The position numbers and the translations under genes were made by a program. From Heterobilharzia americana (lineage: Eukaryota > Platyhelminthes > Trematoda > Strigeidida > Schistosomatidae), in assembly GCA_944470555.2 (NCBI GenBank), contig OX104134.1, forward strand, positions 102,356,701 through 102,420,700: a DNA stretch of 64,000 nucleotides, written 5' to 3'. Below, piece by piece: positions 24,194 through 36,060 of the stretch (positions within the stretch are counted from its first letter, which is position 1; each line of letters starts with the position of its first letter). The notes under the pieces are model-generated. The model did no database searches. It was not told the DNA's origin and saw only the letters and a program-made list of their open reading frames with translations.

Positions 24194-24503
24194 ACGAACC
24201 AACCAAGAACCTATCACTCAACAAAAATGCAGTGGAAGGAATTGGAGGTGGATTGGGCATACACTGAGAAGGCCGACTGGGGACATCACGCGTCAGGCCA
24301 GTTGCTCGAGTGGAATCCCCATGGGAAACGACGATTAGGGCGTCCATGGTGAGGGTGACATGGAGGGGATCGTGCTAGGAGGAACTGAGAGGTTGTGGGC
24401 TGTCGTGGAGCCAGATTGAAAAGATTTCAGAGAGGGGAGTGGAACGGAGACGTGTTGGTGAAGCCCTATGTTCCATTAGGAACCCAACGGACAAATAATA
24501 ATA
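22977..24503 (+). mobile_element. RTE-like LINE family 2, copy C
   Basis: Reads in order PLLQKVYKERKVPGDWKKG, IKLPKKGDLSVFKNWRGI (about 23045-23110), SCADQISTLY, motif A as NYIDFEKAFDSVDRE (about 23325-23375), GVKQGCLLSPMIFLIVVD (about 23510-23560), catalytic box DLDFTDD (23633-23650, both Asp kept), MNIEKTEVMKIPN, FTYLGSTVSTTGG, ETWRVAKGISNK, then the (TGGC)13 tract at 24141-24192, then RWIGHTLRRPTGDITRQAS and the family's 3' end with AATAATA. The longest intact piece is 103 codons (23498-23809) and covers the catalytic core. Stops, a microsatellite and frame changes break the rest, and the endonuclease half is missing. It is close to copy B. The clade name is an inference; a tree of the reverse transcriptase would settle it. 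Confidence 0.92.
24141..24192 (+). repeat. (TGGC)13 tandem repeat inside LINE copy C
   Basis: Thirteen perfect TGGC units. The same place has five units in copy B (12146-12165), four plus TGGT in copies E and F, and no repeat in copies A and D. In one frame it encodes a WLAG repeat. Confidence 0.95.
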
Positions 24504-25814
24504 TAAAACTTATATTGGCGTGTAAGTGTGTGTTGAATCTCCATGAATAAACATTCGGTTGTTTGTAGTGCATTTGGATAGAATAATCTTCCACAGGAAG
24601 GAATTTAGATTGTGTTTTCTTTTTTTGGAAGAACTCTAGATCAAATGACTAATATCTAGAACAATAATAAAAATAATAGCATTTACAATAACAATAATAA
24701 TAGGACTGATGATTTATCCCTGCATTGCCTACACTGTTGTTCATATACTTTACTACTTATCGCTACTGTTTTTAGTAAAAGCAACAATAATGTACAGCAC
24801 TTACAATAGATAATAGTCTATTGTATAACTAGTATCATCACATAATTGCACTTATAATTAGATTTGGCATTTCCGATTACAAATCGATAAACATTTATTG
24901 CCTGTAAAAAACGTGAGATAGAGAGAAACTGCAGGCTGACCTTCTTCTTTCGTTTGCTATATAGATTGTATTGATCAGACCATTTGTTCGCTTACAATTT
25001 TTTATACTGACTTTATTATCGTTGTTATGATAATGGCTGATAATGAATTCTTTAAGTTTGAACTCTGCTTTACAGATTTTCTAACTTCAGAAAGAAAATT
25101 AACAAGTTGAAGGTGGAGGTAGAGATTGTAAAATAAAAGTGGTTTTGATGGTATTAAGGTGTTTATTTGAAGCACAGAAATACTGCTAGATTGTTGCTTC
25201 CTTAATTTATAGTTAATTACATAATAAATATTAAGTTAATTGAAATTGTGGTATTCAGTGCTATTTCTTTCAACTTCTTCCGATAAACAATAATCTCAAA
25301 AGAAGTTATTGACTATTGGATGGACTTTCTTTTTACACATATAACACAATGACACAGGTAAATGAGGATGGAGAAAAGTTTTGCAAACTTCTTAACAAGA
25401 AAATAATGCGGAAGAAAAGTAAAAATAGAAGAATAAAATGGTTTGATCTGATGGGAGTGAAATCTTTTAAGTTTATTCGCTTTAACCATATTAAATTCTT
25501 TTATTAGATAGATATTCTCAGTTCCTTGACGTTTATTTTTCAGCAACCTTTCTTAGATCTGTTGGGCTGTTATATACCGTTTGAATGAGAGAATCGCAAT
25601 TTATTACTACTTTATGATCCTTAAAAGCAGTGTCCAAGTGAATTTATTCCATGTGACGTATCCACCTATTTAAACTTGGGTATCTACTTGCAATGAAATT
25701 TAGTGATAGAAGTTGTTCATTTTGCAAATTGTTCCTATGTGAACCTAAAGTTAAACTGGCATATAGGCTGCTACATGGATCCCTCAATAATGACTGCAGT
25801 TTCAACTTAGTAGG
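24504..25814. other. No recognisable feature
   Basis: AT-rich, with short (AAT)n-like runs near 24660-24700. Open stretches on both strands at 25313-25546 overlap each other and look random. Confidence 0.45.
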
Positions 25815-25868
25815 GATGATGGATAGTGGCTAGCAGTAGAATCCAGGATGAAACGTGCGTTTCGCCAT
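25815..25868 (-). mobile_element. SM-alpha-like SINE 3' fragment
   Basis: On the minus strand: GGCGAAACGCACGTTTCATC followed by CTGGATTCTACTGCTAGCC and ACTATCC, the distal half of the SM-alpha-like SINE with the CGAAAC core piece intact. The tRNA-like head and the CTGATGAG part are absent, so this is a 5'-truncated copy. Confidence 0.7.
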
Positions 25869-28344
25869 CCATACTACTAAAATCAAATATAAAAGACAAA
25901 ATTGTAGAAGTGTATGATTCAGACAGATGGTCACGGAGCGTTTGGTCGAATAACTTCAATCAGTGTTCAACAAATTTGATTCGGCCGTCACATTGGTTAC
26001 CATCTGGCTATTCATTTGTGTACAAGGATCGATCTTTTCTTGAAAAGATTTCTGATGGACTTCTAGCTCCCCAGATGAGTGATACAAATTCAAAAAGCTG
26101 TTAGGAATCATGAGGTTTCTTACAGTGGAAAATTCGTTTACCTTGTAATTACTGAAAAGTATGAGACATTTATTAAATACTGTCATTGTATATAAACTCC
26201 TAACACTTAACATTTAGGTATTCATATTTTAGGGAGATGAAGATTTTCTTGTCAGTTTGCTTTTTGAGTATAAATGAAAGAGATCTTGCGGCTATCTTGT
26301 CTTAAACAAGATGTAACCAGTACTTCGTATACTCACGATTATTCAGATATTGTAAGGATAAGGTTGCAAAAGGTAAACGAGAAACAGAAACAATTTTCTC
26401 TTAAACCAGCTGCTTGTTAATAGCTGAAGATTAACTCAAGTTTTCACATTACCATTTTCTAAGTACAGTTTCACGATAGGCTGGCGTCAGCAAGAGAGGA
26501 ACCAAGTATGAAAAGACAGTGAATAACTGGTTACTGTTATTTTAAGACTTCTCAGCTGCAGGAAACAATACTGCAAGGTACACTTGAACATAGAAATGTC
26601 AGTTTTCTATCCAAGTATCTTATAATTAGCCATATGGTTGTAAACTTAACGGCGAGAGTCCTTCAAGTGATATTATGTGATAGAGCCATTATCCAGTGTG
26701 ATCGCTGCGTATCTAACTTTATACTTGACTGAATCATCCTATACATCTTTATGTATAAGATATGAACCTAGCTCAGCGTAAGTGGTTGGTGAGTATTAGA
26801 GTGAGGTTTCAGTGGAAGCAACCCAGCGGTATTCTAAGATTTGAACTGAACCAGGAGTTAACATTAGCAAGTGTGTATGTGATGATGAAATATTCGGTTA
26901 TAAAATTATTTTAATGTGAAAAATCACTAAAAAAATCTAAAAGAAATATATTTCAATAAATTTCATTAGTGATATCCCTTTATTCTTGAAAATTCATTGT
27001 TCACGTAACATTTGTACGAGAGGCATTTCTGCTTTATGGAGCAGTAAATTACGCAGACATCTATTGAAATGTCCTGGCAGTTGTAAGTATGTATTTGAAA
27101 TGAAGTTAAATATATGGATTCGTAAGTCATTTGTGATGTTGTTCTGCATCAAACTACATCCAAGGATAACTTAGTATAATTTTTTCTAAAAATCTGTAAT
27201 TGCTAAAATTTGGGTTTATTACGCTGCATTTCCGGTTTCGTCAGGTTTATATTGTAGCAACATAGAGTTTTGTGTGATTTTTAATTGATTGACATCAGCA
27301 CTGGTTATTTTTCTGCAACTGTTTTCCATATTTTAGTTTTTTAACAGCTTTGGTAAGAGTCAAATTCAGCTCTCCGTTATCCAAGTGCACCCAAAACCCT
27401 GGCATGCATCCTAAAAATTTAGTCTTGATGGAAAGTATCATTCGAGCACTTAATATATGTTGAAGTTTGCATTTCCTTCTTCTTTCTAATTCTTGTACCA
27501 CACCTGGCTGTGACAGGTCTTCAAAAGCAGATGCTTTAGGATCCTACACGTCAAACGTATCGTCATATGTCTGACATTCGGAATAAGAACTGCATATCTT
27601 CACTTTACGTCCATATGAGCAAACACATTTGATGAAACGGCACTTTAGAATTGGACTGCATATACACAACTTGCTATTACATACAATATCCTTGACATGC
27701 GTATGTTATTTAAAACACAATTATTAAAAGGTGTCATATGTGATGCTTCTCTTCCAAACGAGACTCAAAATTTCCCCGCTGGTGATTTACCAGGATAACA
27801 CTATATCCTTAAATATAAGCCCCCCTAACAACACAAACAACGGGATCAGATTCTACACTAAGTGTCGACGAAAAACTATCAGACAACATGAGTAAATATG
27901 AAAATTAGCTTAGATACTACGCTGTGACGAGTGTATGAATAGATTCATATGTGAACTCACCGTCAAAAACCAAGATTCTGAATTTCATGCGTAACCTACC
28001 AATAAGGTTCCAGTGCAATGACTTTCAAGTGCATAGGTGCTTCAGTAAACTGAGGATACCCACTAATCTATACCACATTCAGTCAAAAAGCTGAGATGTA
28101 GCAGACAAGCAGTGCTCATTGTTCTTCCCTGATTATATGAACGTCATTAATATATAATAAAATCTGACTTGTGATTATGAATTTACATTTTCCTGGAAAA
28201 TTGGTCAACCAACTTTATCCGGTTGAAACAAATTAGAGTATGCATCCAGAATGCCACTGCCAACCACTTTGAAATAGTATCTGGATAATATGTAGGTTAA
28301 TGGTACTGAAGTCAAAAGGTGCTAAAATCGGTAAAATTAGGAGT
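25869..28344. other. No recognisable feature
   Basis: AT-rich. Open stretches (25826-26104 plus, 25956-26213 minus, 27295-27501 minus) lack domains. The first begins inside the SINE fragment. Confidence 0.45.
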
Positions 28345-28415
28345 TGGGTTTCTTGACTCAGTTATCAGAGCAGTAAAACGGTGACCCATGAGATGCTGAT
28401 TTGATTCATATGGCT
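28345..28415 (+). repeat. Degenerate tRNA-like segment
   Basis: TTGACTCAGTTATCAGAGCAG (A-box-like, from 28353) followed by GCTGATTTGATTCATATGG (weak B box). It resembles the tRNA-like part of 8311-8535 (TGACTCAGTTGGTAAAG). It is too diverged to bound or to be a tRNA gene. Confidence 0.4.
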
Positions 28416-28597
28416 AGAAATGTCATTTTTTTCACTTTGCCTTGTCCTCTCAAAGAAAGATGGATCCGTCAAACTAAGGTTTCCCCTGCTGATCTAACTA
28501 GCAGAGAACGATCACTTGAGTTCGCACAAGAAAAGATGAAAAATGGTAAAGAAAATTTAGATATAAGAAAATACTTTCTAAAGGCGGATTCATGCGC

Positions 28598-28616
28598 ATA
28601 TATATATATGTATATA

Positions 28617-28680
<64 letters not shown>
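28598..28680. repeat. (TA)n microsatellite upstream of LINE copy D
   Basis: About 83 bases of TA repeat with two TG interruptions. LINE-family homology starts within a few tens of bases after it. Confidence 0.95.
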
Positions 28681-28682
<2 letters not shown>

Positions 28683-29914
28683 AATGGATGTTGTAAGTAG
28701 TAGCAAAAACTCAAATTCCGAAGGAGAGGAGAAACAAAGGAAACAATGTGGTGACCACTTCATAAAGCTCTTGAATCGACCACCACTACCACCAACACCA
28801 TCACCACACCAAGAATCTGAAAATCGTCCAGAAATACCACCAGCAGCCCACTCACAGAACCATCACTGAACGCGAGCCCTCCGAAGGAAGCAGAAGTCGT
28901 GAACCACACAAAGTTGCTGGAATCCAGGAAGGCAGCAGGATCAGATGGAATTCCTCCAGAAGCAAGCACTGAAATTAGACGCAGAGACAACAGCGAATAT
29001 TCTCACACCACACCATTACTGCAGAAGGTTCGGAAGGAAGGAAGGAAGGAATGAAGGAATATGAGTTACCCGTCGACTGATTGATTGATTGATTGATTGA
29101 TTGTCAAACTTCCGAAAAAGGGAGACCTAAATCTGTGCAAGAACTGGCGCGGAATCATATCCCCACTCTGTCCTCACCCAACCAAGCAAAATATTAAGCC
29201 GCATCATCTTGGAGAGACTAAACAATACTCTGGATTCAAAGTTACGACCGCAACAGGCTAGCTAGATGGCTTCAGGAGAAACAAATCATGTGTGGATCAG
29301 ATTAAACGCTGCAGTACTCATCATCATCATCATAGAAGAGAGTATCGAATGGCAGTCAACTCAACTCAAGCTCAACTTCATGGATTTTGAGGAGGCCTTC
29401 GACCGAGGCGTTGAGCGACAAGTAATTTGGCAGGCAGCTGCTGCAATACCACAGTTTCAGTGCAACAAACCTTTATCAACCTCATTCAACAGCAGCTATA
29501 CGCCATATGCCAAGTGATTCACACAGCAAAGGAGAAGTTAGTGATGCGATTGAAGTGGGGACATGAAGGAGTAAGACAAGGTTGTCGCCTACTATCACCG
29601 ATCACCTTCCTGATTGTGGTCGACTGGACTGGACTGGATCATGCGTCAGTTCGTGAGAAGCAGTGAGAAGATTGGCATAGGCTGACTGGACCGATGTAAA
29701 GACCCCAGGAGAAGATTTGGATTTTGCCGATGCTCATATATGTCTGATGTCTTGTTGCACAAACTCAAAGATGCTCAGGCCATAAGTAACAAGTTGTGAG
29801 AAGAGGCGAGATGAGGCAGAGGAGGAAGACCGGACTTCCTTCATCTGAATGTAGAGAAGACAGAGGTGATGAAGATACCCAACCAACACCACCGCCACTG
29901 CCACCACCACCACC

Positions 29915-29946
<32 letters not shown>

Positions 29947-30735
29947 CAACAAGCATCAATCACCGTGAACGGGAGAAACCGAAACGAAGTAGTCTCGTTC
30001 ACCCACCTGACCAGGCAGCATCGTTTCAACTACAGGTGGCGGCACAAACACAGATGAGGATGTGAAAGGAGTCAGGATCGGAAAGACAGCAAGACAGGCC
30101 TTCCTGCATTAACCTGAAGTGTGTGTGCAGATCTACTCCACTCCACTCAGCATAAAGCGTCAACAACATCCCGATTTTAAACACTAACTTCAGTCAAGTA
30201 AGTCAGTCAGTGCTTCCATATGATGGTTGAGAGACGGCGCGTTACGGAAAGCATTTCCAACAAACTACAGACACGCTTCATCAACAGCTGCCACCTACAC
30301 TTACTCGATACTGACACTGAAGATCGGATCACATGGTCAGAATAATAAGAATAAGCAACAAGGAACTGATTGTGATCGGGCAACGAACCAACCAAGAACT
30401 CATCGCTCAACAAGTATGCAGAAGAAAATGGAGATGGACTTGATTGGATCGGATTGGATTGGATTGGGTATGGACTGAGAAGACGGTCTGGGGACATCAC
30501 GCGTCAGGCTAGGCAGTCAAGTGGGATCGGAATGGGTGAATGACGAGTTTGGCGTCGCAGCTGAGGGTGGGTGACATGGAGGAAGGAGATGGTGTGATGA
30601 GTAAATGAAAGTTTGTGTGTAGTTGTGGAGCCAGTTTGAGAAGACTGCAGAGAAGAGATTGAAATGGAGACGTGCTAGTGAAGCCCTATGTTCCACTAAG
30701 AAATCGGTTACACATAATATAAGTAGTAATAATAT
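28681..30735 (+). mobile_element. RTE-like LINE family 2, copy D (longest copy, many internal tandem expansions)
   Basis: Reaches further 5' than any other copy. It reads QCGDHFIKLLNRP (about 28745-28785), then a proline-rich linker, then the thumb-side blocks: LPKKGDLNLCKNWRGI needs frame changes near 29110-29150. Motif A is NFMDFEEAFD (about 29375-29405), followed by GVRQGCRLLSPITFLIVVD and the catalytic region as DLDFADAH (29714-29737, second Asp of FADD lost by a local insertion). It continues through IEKTEV..KIPN and the 3' end near 30700. Short tandem repeats have grown in it: GGAA (29032-29060), GATT (29078-29103), ATC (29318-29333), ACTGG (29623-29637), CCA then CAA (29901-29953) and GGATT (30440-30468). 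These break the frame, so it is inactive. Confidence 0.9.
29901..29953 (+). repeat. (CCA)n-(CAA)n compound microsatellite inside LINE copy D
   Basis: About ten CCA units followed by about eight CAA units, placed where copies A and E have only a short CAACACCACCACCAACAACA-like stretch. It yields artificial Pro, His, Gln or Thr runs in the three forward frames. Confidence 0.95.
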
Positions 30736-32478
30736 TAGTTTATGTTAGATATTGATTCTCCGGTCTTACTTTCCTCTTTTGAATGTTGGTCATGTAGATT
30801 GTTTCTATTGTTTGGACAGATATATGTAACGGATATTTGCGTAACATGCTGTTTGAGTCAGGATTTCTTATGTTTTAAAGGCCACTTATACAAAGAGAAA
30901 TCGGTAGTCCTAATACCAATGTCTTGGCATGACTATCACATTCCACTAGATATTTAGCTCACTCAAATTAGTTTAGGCTGATTTGGCAGACTGTTTTGGT
31001 AATTGAGGTGGTCATTTAATTAATGTATCATTATATCTTAACTGAAAAAAGAAGCACGTTTGCTCAGTAACTATTCTCCGTAGAGTATTTAGAAATTAAT
31101 AAGTAGACATAAAAAAGGCATCGGTAGTAATGTGAATAATAACCGCCATACAAGCGGCAATCTGGTATAAAGTGACACAACCATACAATGAAATCAGATC
31201 AGTTTAAAAGTACAACAGACAAACATATGAAATGGGAGAGTGGTTTTGATTACTCATTCTGCACCAAATGCATGCATCAGTAACGACAAAACACATTACG
31301 GGGATTAAGACAGTTCTACTACCACTTAAAATAAGAACGGCAAGTAGCAGAACAAAAAAGGGGTGTCAGAGGTTTGTAACTATCTTTAGTTGATACTTAT
31401 CAAGAAAAGATCTCGAAATGTCATCCAGCAATGATTTCGGGCTGTGTAATATGGAAAAACAGAATGTTGAACTACATTCAACCACACCACCCAAGTTGTA
31501 TGCTTATGTTAATGAAACCCAAGGTAAATTACTGGAACCTGGTCATATTTCAAATTTCTCAGGCATCTGAATTAGGTTGTTTGTGCTCACCCGCATACTT
31601 CTGAGCTTACTTTTGATATCAGACTTTCATAAGACAAAAGAATAATACTTGAAGCTTTATCACTTTGAGTATTTCCTTCCATTATGCGAAAATTAAAACT
31701 CAAAAAGCTGTTCGACGCTTTTAGGAAACTCTCAAATGCTATCACAGTACAGTGCAGTCAAGAAAACATCATCCTCCACTTCAGATTACCAATAAGCTGC
31801 TTTCAATCTTAAATAAGCAGCCTATCTTTGAACACTAGAAAAAAATGCAGCCGGTGTCCCAGTCGACCTGCATCCAGTTTTTATAGTAAGATTGATGACG
31901 CAAGATGGTAAAAGTACATTTAAAGTTTATTGCAAGTTACAAAATTTAAGGATACAATATATCGTATATAGTACTGTTCATCCACAACCCCATACAGGTT
32001 CCAGCAATGAGCAGTGGACCACAAATGTTGCGTACAGGTTAATAATTCTACCTACCAGGCCGAGCTTAGATGTTCCAAGGTTGATTCGAATCTGTTACAA
32101 GCTGCTAGAAAGTTGACAGCCTGAGCCAGTGAATCAGAATTGTGAATATAAAATATACAAAAAGAATGAAAATTAACTTTTCTGCATAGACAATCAGGAA
32201 TCAACATATTACAGAGAGGATTCTGACTAGAAAGGATAAAAGTTATCTTGAAGTGTGAAAAAGATTCGTTTTCTCATAACTTTGATAATTGAATCAATAC
32301 CTAACAGGTAACAAAGATTAGTTTATTATGTATTGCGGATTTTCGGAAAACTATACTACCATTAAAATAAAACAATGGAGAACTGTTGAGCTATAAAAGT
32401 GAAGTTTTAAAGTTATTATCTTTATGAGTAGTAAATTCTATTCAAAACCTTATTCAGTAACTAATACTGTATCACTGT
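30736..32478. other. No recognisable feature
   Basis: AT-rich. The open stretches at 30742-30957 and 31892-32116 show no domain or family match that I recognise. Confidence 0.45.
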
Positions 32479-32952
32479 ATGTCACGTCAAATAAACGATC
32501 TAATATGGTTTTACTCTCAAATCTTTATTTACACTAGCAACAGCCTAACAGTAAACAAAATCAGTTACATAAAAAGTGTTCAAAAGAGCGAATACACACT
32601 ACAGTACAGCCAGCTTGGACAGAAAAGAAGAAAACCATCTAATAACTGTTTTCCGGAAGAACGGCTATCCACGCAACATCATCAAAAGATGTTTACCTGT
32701 TCGTCGTCAATAGAAAAGTCAACCTCAAAAACCACCGATCTGATTGTCTTATTCTACATGACGAAAGTCTCCGAGGTCACAATTGAATTAATGAAGCCTT
32801 TTGAGTGGGAAAATGTGAAGATCATGGATAGAAGAAATACAAAGAATGCCAGAAAATGTTTAGAACCTTGGATATCAGGTCAATCAGCAACCAACAAACA
32901 TATTAGTATTAACACAATCTATCAACCAATAAGAGATAACAAGATGATTTAA
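32479..32952 (+). pseudogene. Penelope-like element remnant with internal deletion
   Basis: The open frame is 157 codons. In frame +1 relative to it, 32651-32692 encodes FRKNGYPRNIIKRC, typical of the end of the Penelope-like reverse transcriptase region. The main frame then reads SSIEKSTSKTT and VSEVTIELMKPF (about 32698-32802), the next block of the same family. It then jumps to FEWENVKIMDRRNTKNARK (about 32800-32860) and ISINTIYQPIRDN, the end of the GIY-YIG endonuclease domain. The family normally has a linker and the GIY and YIG motifs between these blocks (on the order of 100 residues). Here they are gone, and the junction lies on the shared F near 32800. A frameshift sits near 32693-32700. 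Upstream homology (32479-32600) is not clear. Confidence 0.75.
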
Positions 32953-33235
32953 TTTCAGGTCATCAGGAAAACTAATTAAGTTATATATGGAGACAATGAT
33001 AAGACCCCGGCAGAAACAAACAATCATACACAAGATTTTCAGAAAAAGCTACTAAATAGGTTGCTGGGAAAAAACTTATAGTCCATTTCTTCCCGAAGTT
33101 TGGACTGATGATGCTGTCAAGAGTGACAATGAAAGCTCCACGATTAAATCATCCAGCTCAGGGAACACAATACCAAAATTATCCTCCTGAGCTATAAAAA
33201 TTCCCCCTAATCTCAACTTATCAGCTTGTCTACTT
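32953..33235 (+). mobile_element. Probable 3' flank of the Penelope-like element
   Basis: Sequence after the endonuclease stop includes GATGATGCTGTCAAGAGTG and GAAAGCTCCACGATTAAATC (33110-33150). This resembles, from memory only, the 3' region that follows this kind of element in schistosomes. Limits are uncertain and the assignment is an inference. Confidence 0.4.
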
Positions 33236-35912
33236 TTGAAGCTTAGTTACGAAGTTTTGTTCTTGTTAATTTGTCCATTATAATTTCACTTTCATACATT
33301 TGTGACATCTGAGTATCCTTTCTTAAAATTCTTAGAATTAAAATTTAGGTCAGTTCCTCTCTATGTCATCAGGTGACTGAATATTTTTACTCAGGAGTAA
33401 AGTGTTTTAAATTCCGATACTATTTTTATATTTTGGCATGTGAGTTTGTGAACAGTTGAAAAATGGAATCATAATATGCTGTTTAAAGTGTTGCTATTGG
33501 CCTTCACGATTCGATGAAATGAAATTTTTGTACTTAGGTTTCAACAACATACTAATTAACATTCTGTCTCTTTTTTTTGAGAATAACACTTTTTTACTAC
33601 CTCATAGTTCGACCTATGGTTGTTGCATACCACTAAACCTTCTAACTCAACTGTCTGTACAAATTATTTTGGCTAGTAATTACAACTTCACAAAGTAGTG
33701 AGTGTTGTTTTTTCGGTTCAAAGACTACCGCACAGAATGAAAATGTTACAATATTTACCATTTCCATTCGTTTAAATTTCAGTCTATGTATATACATGAG
33801 AACCAAGTCAATTGGATGGTTAGGTAAATGCAACTGATTGATGTTTACAAAGTGTACATGATGCTGAGTAATGTAATCCCAAAAGGATACATTTAACAAC
33901 CCGTTAAGATGCATTGAAACAATACAAACTGGAATCTGATAACAACTGAATAGGTGACTAAATAATAAAAGTCAGTTCAGGTGGAATAACAATAATGACA
34001 ATAAACGGAATCGGTATGTAAGTAATATAGTTTCGAGTTGAAAAATTCAAAGGTGATGCTTATTAAAAGCTACCGATATCCTGGAAATAGCTAACAGATA
34101 CTAGAAGTTAGAAAGATTTTCACCTCTTGCTTACTATGAGAGAGCACTGAGCAGCCTAACCTTTTACATACAGTGAAGTAAGAAGCTATAAACAATAAAT
34201 GAAAAAGTAATTAGCCAACTGTTTGGCAACCTCATGGTCCTCATTGAGATTCTTTTCAGCTGATTAGTTTCAAGTATTAAAGTTTTAAGCCAGGGAGGAC
34301 TTTGATAGAATCTTTTGTTAATGGAGGTAATTTGAAACCAAGAAATCAGCTGTCATGTTTTGAAACCATTCTTTAATAGTTAGTGATGTTTTCACTCAAA
34401 GTTAAGTGGCCTTCAACTGTTCATTTTTTCAGTATACACTTTTTGACGAATTCACTACTGAATATCAGATATTATCTTATTGTTTCAGTTCCTGAATCTA
34501 TTTAGTCAGTGATATGGCTTGACCGTTTCATGATGTTCTTATTCGAGACATTGCTTTTTTGGTTATAAGAATACAAGGTAAACATCTGAAGGTCTGATAA
34601 GCTGAATGAAATAACTGTTAAACTGTTGTGACTTTTAGGCTGTTCTGCAGTTGATGCTTCCTTGTTTCAAATTATTGATGTCCCAAAAAAAGTTAACTTC
34701 ATAACCTGGAGAGTTATGTTGTTTGCTTGGATTTTGATGTTAAATCTCCATACCATACATCAGCTGGATGACTTCAAGTAGTTCAGTGTGTTAGGCTCAT
34801 TGTGATTATCATAGTTATGAAAATTTCTTGCCTAGGGTTGTAATATGTATAAGACAATATCCCCACTCAGATAAACATTATGAGTATAATATTACAACTA
34901 GACCATATCTCACACTGAGACTGATTTGTTGAATGAAGTAAAATGAACTTCGTTATGGTAATCAACTGTTGTATGAGTTCCTATTATCTTCGGCAGTTAT
35001 CTGGTTTCTTCGAACCTTTCTTTGATGTCAATCACTTTTTCTCTCTTTACCTTTCTATTGCTTTTTCTATGTTCCTGTGTGTATGTTTAACAGACTGACA
35101 AAGAAAATAACGTCTGTAAACATTGATTCTGCTACAACGACGGTTGTGAATTCCGTTATGCACTTTCCACACATGAAATAACATACTCTCCGTTATTTTT
35201 TAGTTGATCCAATTTTCGGATAATCCAGGGATCAAAAGATATTTGCAACCATGTTTGCACGCAAACAAATTCTTTTACAGCATAATTATACTAAAGTTGG
35301 ATTTGAGAAATTGGTCCTAGGTACCTTAGGTTATTATTCTTCCTTATGAATTTTCAAGATAGAATTCAGCAGCTTATTTTACTTCGTAGATTCCTTCCGC
35401 AAGTGAGTCCGTATTGTTGCCAACTGATTTCCTGAATTTTATGACAGCAATACAGAAAACTGAAGTAAAGACAGCATGTTTACTTTTGTAGGCAAAACTG
35501 AATAAGCAAGTCTACTCGAGTGTTATTGTGTTTATCTTCTCATTGAGAGTGTAATCCAAAAATCATACAGTAAGAATTTGAGTATTGGGCATTAACATAC
35601 TGATTCGTGATAAATATCTTGACCAGATTTTGAATGTACGTTGAAGTTGTTGTCATCATAAGGCACTAAATGATGTACACTAACAGATTAAGAACTTGAC
35701 ACATAACTCTGTACAACAGCTGTATTGTAGGTTTAGCACCGAAATGATTTTGAGCACCAAGGAAAAGGTATGTTACCAGTTTTTGGTAAACAAGCAAGTG
35801 GCGAGATGTTTGTTGGTTGTAGGTGATCTGAATTAGGCCTTGCTTAACCAAGGTTTGGTGTCTATTGGTACTCTTTATCTAGACTTATCTGAAACTTCCA
35901 GGGAATTTCTGT
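33236..35912. other. No recognisable feature
   Basis: AT-rich with many stops. Open stretches of 60-90 codons at 33456-33698 and 33642-33914 (opposite strands, overlapping) look random. Confidence 0.45.
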
Positions 35913-36060
35913 TCCTCTGTAGCTGACTAAAACACAGGGTGCCATGGGTTTGAACCTCAGAGGGGATATGAGTTCCTTTGTAGTTGTAAATACGCTTTAC
36001 CGATCAGGGCCAATAAGAGAGAAACCTAAGTTCATAGTGTGCTGCTGATTCATTCTAACC
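35913..36060 (+). mobile_element. SM-alpha-like tRNA-derived SINE, degenerate hammerhead
   Basis: A-box-like TAGCTGACTAAAAC from 35920 and B box GGGTTTGAACC at 35946-35956, then a body at 36000-36035 reading CCGATCAG, GGCCAATAAGAGA and GAAACC. It follows the CTGATGAG - stem II - CGAAAC order with GAAA kept. The cleavage triplet and the closing stem are not convincing. The 3' end (GCTGCTGATTCATTC) is diverged. Confidence 0.65.

Noticed and set aside
28401..28714. Open frames of 60-99 codons with YIYIYI repeats on both strands
   Set aside because: They translate the (TA)n tract at 28598-28680.
29734..30065. Proline-, valine-, tryptophan- or glutamine-rich open frames on both strands
   Set aside because: They are translations of the CCA/CAA microsatellite inside LINE copy D in different frames.
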